Below, in pieces: positions 58,871 through 64,000 of a stretch of 64,000 nt of DNA (position 1 is the first letter of the stretch; every line of letters starts with the position of its first letter). The DNA comes from Alisma plantago-aquatica. Taxonomy: Eukaryota; Streptophyta; Magnoliopsida; Alismatales; Alismataceae. The stretch is taken from contig OY856413.1 of assembly GCA_963693085.1 (NCBI GenBank), positions 747,704,556-747,768,555 of the forward strand, given 5' to 3'. A program made the position numbers and the translations under genes. The notes below the pieces were generated by a model. It did not search any database. It saw only the letters and a list, made by a program, of their open reading frames with translations, and was not told the origin of the DNA.

Positions 58871-60045
58871 TTCTTAATTTGGTATACCACGCACCCAATT
58901 AGTTAATAGGCTGTGTGGTCTTTCTCTAGCCATGGCACATGGATCTTGAATACAGTTTCCACGCCCCTAGTAGCGAAGTGCCCGGATAAGCTTTGCGGAG
59001 AAAGAATATCATCCCTTGGATGGTAATGATTAGATGGCATACAGCTGATTCCTCCCATGGAACCGCTTGGAGATCGTGGAACAGGGAAACGAGCAACCTC
59101 CCCTCCCACATTTTCACGATAAACGATCGTGGAAGGAGAGACAGGGCAGTTGTATCTGGTGTGGCAGACCCCTCACCTGTGTAATACGAAGTCTGTTGCT
59201 ATGGGTTCGAAGGCTCCCTCTCCATTGTCTTCCCACCGCAAGTTGTAGGGAGAAGAGGAGAATAGAAGTAGACTGAGGAATTCTAGGAGGAAGGTCCTCT
59301 GCTCTGCACCTGCCGTAGTAGTAAGGACAGAAGCCACAGAGGAGGAGGCGGTGGGATGAATGGGATGGATGATCCGCCCAACTTGGGACAGATGAGCACC
59401 GGTCAGTTTAAGACTATGGACCCCTGACCAGTGCGTGAAGAAGCCTAGAGCCACGGTGTTTGTTTGCTGGAGTCACCCCCCTCCCCCAACGGCAGCGGCC
59501 TAGACAGGGTCCATAAGCGAGACCCCCTTTTTGCTCCGCCGCAAAGGACCTCCATGGCGGCGAGCTAGCGGGAGTGGAGATCTGGAGGGCACTGTAGACT
59601 TCAAAGGATCCGGCGGAGGGGAAACGGAGGCCGAATGCTCGCCGAAAACCTCTCCCATGGCAGCAGATCGCGCCCAAAACTGGATGGACGATGGCGGCTT
59701 CTTATGAACCCTTTTCTGGTGTTCCCTGTCCTCGAGGTAGAGGAGAATGGTGCCTAGTTCTCTCCAGAGGAGACACCAACGAAGACCACCGTGGTATTTC
59801 CTAATGGCGAGGAGGCTCGAGGAGCGCACGGTTCCCTGTCGTCCTTCCTGCGTGCGGTGGCGCTTCATGGAGGAGGCTAGGACCTTACGCCGATGGGGCA
59901 TCCCCGGCGGTGGCTGGTTAGTGGAAGAAGAGGCTGCGTCATCCGTGTTCTCGTGAGCAGGAAGATAGAACGCTGAACCACCAATCCCTAACCTGAACCG
60001 CCGGGTCACTGGACAATGAAGGGAAGCGCTCCTTGGTGGCCACGT
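58871..60045. other. GC-rich island, unassigned; 169-codon ORF on minus strand
   Basis: Base composition rises sharply. The minus-strand frame 59500-60009 gives 169 residues, Arg/Ser/Pro-rich with no family I recognise. ACACGTGGCC, a G-box/ABRE-like core, lies upstream near 60042. Neighbouring short frames overlap in several phases, which speaks against a conserved gene. It could be the first exon or leader of a captured gene, or the 5' region of a non-LTR element. Confidence 0.3.
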
Positions 60046-60830
60046 GTCAGCGGTCTATTGGCCTAATAAGGTAATGAATTCAATAATGCGCAGATCTTCC
60101 AAAATTTGTAGAAAATAGCTCGAATGTCTGAAAAATGCAAATAAGGTACCGTTTTTCTCAAAAAAAATTGTGTAGAACACAATGGAAACATAATACTAGG
60201 CTTTCAACGATCTATTATCAGAGTAATCATGTAAGAGGTGTAATGCTTGTATAATGGATAATAAATATCAAGTGATGTTCTAAAATTATGAGAAAATGTC
60301 AGTAAGTCCATAATCATATCTACAATGCATATAATATCAGATATGGTCATGTTATGACTCGAAATCATGTAATTTTCTCAATATGAATAATTTGGGCTAA
60401 TAACCCTAAATAAAATGTATTAAATACATGCATGCTCAAGAATTGATGAAATTTACAGAGTAAGCTCATATCAGTATATGAAACCTCAGTTTTAATTATG
60501 AGATCATGATTATGCATAAAATCTATGTTACATAAAGATGAACCTTGATACATGTTACGAAATCCTAATTTTGGTTAATGATGTAACCTAGGGTTCATAT
60601 GTGCACAAAAAGGATATTGAACCTAATGTTCAGATAATGAACCACAATCTGGAAAATGACGTCAGTATGATAAATCTAAGATAAGAAGACAAGTGATAAT
60701 GTATATATCCTAATGAGATAAAGTGAAACCCTAATATGAGCACGATTAGGGTTAAGATGAGATATAATAGGATGAGAACCTGATGACAATATATGGTCTT
60801 GTCTTGATCAGGTTTAACCAAAGATATAGT
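60046..60830. other. AT-rich stretch, no gene
   Basis: No frame over 70 codons. Wording such as GTCTTGTCTTGATCAGGTTT near 60797 recurs as GGTTTGTCTTGATCTAAGG near 60856 inside the candidate LTR, so it may be part of the same element. Confidence 0.4.
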
Positions 60831-61051
60831 TGACATGAGGGATATCCGATGTTTAGGTTTGTCTTGATCTAAGGTACGCCATTACCTCTTACTTGGCTTA
60901 TTATACAATATGCTTGTGCTATATGCATAGTAAAATACTTGGCATATGATATTGGATGAAATGATTGTTCTTGTATGAAATCTTGCTTGATTTTCCATAC
61001 TTATGGCTATGAACACTTGAAACATAATATATCTGTTCCATTATATGAAAT

Positions 61052-61189
61052 CACTATATCTCTTTGGTAAGCGTAGTGCTTAAAGGTGATCTATCTCTTT
61101 GGTAAGCGGATCACCATATGAAATGATCTATCTCTTTGGTAAGCGGATCATGAGGCCATAAAGCATCTATCCCATTGGTAGGCGGATGC
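61052..61189. repeat. Four tandem stem-loops, near-constant 17-nt loop, different stems
   Basis: Loops TATCTCTTTGGTAAGCG (three identical; the fourth TATCCCATTGGTAGGCG). Stems: CACTA/TAGTG (61052-61078), GGTGATC/GATCACC (61085-61115), ATGATC/GATCAT (61123-61151), GCATC/GATGC (61163-61189). Every stem is perfectly complementary although stems differ between units. Confidence 0.9.
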
Positions 61190-61331
61190 ATGAGTATATA
61201 ATGGAAAAATGAGCTTAAAATATGTGTTCTCTTTTGTTAATGAATATCTTTGTGCAAGTATACGCTTTTCTTATATTCTTCGGTTACTATCAAGTATATT
61301 AGTTTTATCTTATTGCCAAGATATGATGAGA

Positions 61332-61341
61332 GGTATATAAA
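61332..61341 (+). promoter_or_regulatory. TATA-like box in candidate LTR
   Basis: GTATATAAAAG lies about 40 bases before a TACTCAGTAC motif typical of LTR transcription starts. Position is only suggestive. Confidence 0.45.
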
Positions 61342-61788
61342 AGACACGTAGGCGTACTCAGTACAATATTCTTGAAATATTGTGCTGATGTGTACCTCAT
61401 GTAATCTTTTTGTTTAGGTTGTGGTTTTTCTCTTGAAGATCCAGGATAGTTGAGAGTTGTGTAGCGAGCTGATGTACAGGTGGACCTGTTGTCTTAAGAT
61501 CCTGTTGTTTTAGAATGTAGTACATGTATATGTATAGTTTGCTGTTCAATATGTAATATCAAATGTTGTAACAATTCATGTTGTAATTATATGTTGGATG
61601 GTGAACATGTGTGTATGGTTTTATTATTGTTCATGTACATGTGCTACTGATTGTTTCCTTCTGACTCCCTCGATTTTCTTTTTCTTAGCCTGGTGTGGGG
61701 TGTTTAAATTGGAATTCTCACTGAGGTGAGGGTTTCAATTTGGATGTCACACATCAGATTAAGTTTTAGAAAATCCGGGGACGTCACA

Positions 61789-63430
61789 ATAGTCCTTTTC
61801 TCTTTCCATGTTCCACATTTGTCTTCCAACTTGAATAACTTGTATTAGAATTGTGAACTAATTCTTTGTGAACAATCAAGGAATAAATATAGCGGCATCT
61901 AGAGATAGTTTTCTCTTGATAATAGAACTAAAAATCATCGATAAATATAACTAATGCACCGCAACATACTTTTTAGGGGTTTATTGTTTGAATAATAAGT
62001 TATTCCTTATTTTTTTAATACAGATTATGAATGCACTAAACTCGTGGAAACACCCCAAAACACATACAATCCATACATAAACCTCCTTAAAGATCTACTA
62101 TTAGTTTACACTCTCATATTTAAAGAGTATCTTCAGTCACATTTGAGAATAGTTGGATGACTTGACAGTATTTTTTGTCATCTTCTAGTAACTTTCATCC
62201 TACAAAAAATAGATGAGAGAAAGTTACTACAAAGTATGTACACTCGTTTTTTGATACTTGGATAAAATATCATAGGTCTATGTCATGACATTTATATGTC
62301 ATTCAACCCTTAGATTTATTAGTTGCATAAGAATAAATAAATATAATATTAGCAGTTATAGTTTGTTAAACTTCATTATTATCCTAAATGTTAAAAAATA
62401 AAAATGACACCTATGTGATTTACTATATTTACGCCATGATTAGGTGATGTTGACTAGAGTTGGGCACATATGAGTTCAGACTGTTACATTAGGCAATAAT
62501 ATTTATGGTATTTTCAGCATGAGTAGGTTATGTTCACATGTGTGATGTAGATGAGTTGGAAAATGTATTGATTATATTTAGTAACTATAACCTGATGTTA
62601 CTTCTTATGTTGTGACACCCTAGGGTGGATCTATGTAGGTTGTAGTTATTTGTAGATTAGTTGTATGTTATAAACATGGATCACATACTAGGACATCCCA
62701 TATACAATACTAGTAGCATCACTTTAGTGGAAGTAATAAATGCATTAAACACACCAAGAAAGAGAAAAGTACAAATCAGTACATAACCTTAGATCTACAA
62801 GTCTGTTGTGAACATATGGTAGCCTACACCCTCTATTAGACTAAAACCTTGTGTGGGCAAACTTTATTCCAAAACTATAGATTTAGTTGCATCTACAAGT
62901 GTAGAAAGATAATGAAGGGTTTAGTGTGTCATTTTCCAATTTAGATTAGTGGATTTGAGCTTGTATTACATAGTTTAACACCAAATCACCAAAATCTTGT
63001 CTACATTACTACATGATGAAAGAACTATATGTTAAATAATTTTGCTAATCTCTCTATGTTCATATGATCTAAACAAGGTTATTGTGGGGAATTAAACATG
63101 GATCTTAGAGTCCCCTTCCTCTATACTTAGACATCTTGAGTGGTATAACACCACCCCAATAACATAACATTGATAATTGTAGTTAGAGCACATCAATTGA
63201 GATAAAGATATGATAACATTAAACTTCTTGATTAGCTTTCTTTAAAATCAAACTTGTCATACAAATGATACAAGCTCATGTGATGAGTTAATTCCTCAAA
63301 CAAGATTAAGAATATGTGAACTACAAGAATACCGAATTAATCACCACATGTGTTCATTTAGGAAATATATAGACGCCCTAATTTGAATCCATATTATGCC
63401 TTTCAAAGTACAACAACTAACATATAATTT
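61789..63430. repeat. Dispersed repeat R, uninterrupted copy 3
   Basis: The reference copy for 8534-8878 and for 13664-14133 joined to 57940-58440. About 1.64 kb, AT-rich, same orientation in all three. No coding frame and no clear terminal repeats, so its class is unknown. Confidence 0.7.
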
Positions 63431-64000
63431 ATTTATGATACTATATGTTTCCATTTGCATGAAAATATGGAATGTATTTTGTCAAGGATACGTAGAAAGT
63501 ACATAATAAGATCTAGACTAAGAGTCCCATACATAATTGTGCATAATAAAAAAAGAACCCAACAAAAAACTCTATAAAACAATGCAATAAAAATAATATA
63601 TGGCCCTGTGAATTGAATAAGGAACCATATTATGTTTAGAGAACTAATTTATCTCTGCACCTGCCTCATTTAATTGGAATTATCTACCCTAGAAGAAAGA
63701 AAATGATCCATTTTGTAAAATGGGTCATAAATTAGGAACAAATGTAAGCATATGTGCATGAGCATGATGAATGTTAGAATAAAAGAGGAAAAAGTGATAG
63801 TATGTAGAATATTGGATCCCTCATGCTCACATGATCACACTACCTAGGATAAGATTAAGAAGATGGGAAGGTAAGAAACTACATCTTGATGATACTTGTT
63901 TACCTTTCTTGGAAGTTATGTAAGAAAATTCAAATATATTTCTTTAGTTTCCACCATGTAAGGAGGAAGAAGATTACTATGTTCAACACTCACCTTTATT
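63431..64000. other. AT-rich end of window, nothing recognised
   Basis: No frame, repeat or motif that I can name. Confidence 0.4.

Larger units (their letters stand above)
60831..61788 (+). repeat. Candidate solo LTR (gypsy-like), TSD ATAGT
   Basis: TGACATGAGG to GGGGACGTCACA, 958 bases, flanked by ATAGT at 60826-60830 and 61789-61793. It contains a TATATAAAAG box near 61333 and TACTCAGTACAATATT soon after, as in the transcription-start region of Tekay-like LTRs, and it ends GGGGACGTCACA. The right flank is exactly where repeat R begins, which supports the right limit. The left limit rests on the duplication only. It holds the four stem-loops at 61052-61189. Confidence 0.45.

Noticed and set aside
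1..64000. tRNA or rRNA genes
   Set aside because: Only retrotransposon primer-binding sites resembling tRNA 3' ends were found; no cloverleaf was recognised by eye.

Overview
This is a repeat-dominated piece of a flowering-plant nuclear genome. It holds plant-specific LTR retrotransposons (Ty1/copia, and an Athila-type Ty3/gypsy element with a PBS consistent with tRNA-Asp) and CACTA (En/Spm) DNA transposons with plant transposase domains. The only recognisable host gene is a broken phosphatase whose GC-rich codon use hints at a monocot (weak inference). I see no intact host gene, rRNA or tRNA.

Layout. 1-4977: 3' half of a decayed + strand copia element (A1) and its LTR. 4978-7394: AT-rich, no gene recognised. 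7395-8440: phosphatase pseudogene (minus strand) with a recognisable promoter. 8534-8878: first piece of a ~1.6 kb dispersed repeat, here called R. 8890-13663: minus-strand copia remnant (Z) whose RNase H is split by a 5' fragment of a CACTA element (9511-12785). 13664-14133 and 57940-58440: two halves of a copy of R split by everything between them. 58441-60830: mostly unassigned, with a GC-rich island. 60831-61788: candidate solo LTR carrying four covarying stem-loops. 61789-63430: uninterrupted copy of R. 63431-64000: AT-rich, nothing recognised.

The 43.8 kb between the halves of R is a resolvable nest. Minus-strand copia X (14134-57939) inserted into R. An Athila-like gypsy element (14807-27657, TSD TATTG) inserted into X's left LTR. 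A LTR of the same copia family, in opposite orientation (29836 to about 32010), lies in X's RT region. A CACTA element (37214-56362, TSD TTT) inserted into X's right LTR. A copia element Y (45369-54436, TSD CTCAG/CTAAG) inserted into that CACTA just upstream of its transposase. With the insertions removed, the two X LTRs have nearly equal lengths (about 1.98 kb), which supports the reconstruction.

Most coding capacity is eroded. The best-preserved frames are the Athila gag, pol and third ORF (few stops) and the copia Y gag (one stop). The most unusual signals are non-coding: arrays of a dyad-symmetric 15-mer (GTCGAT-NNN-ATCGAC) in the Athila LTRs and 3' internal region, four tandem stem-loops with an almost constant 17-nt loop and different self-complementary stems, and long foldbacks in the CACTA 5' regions.
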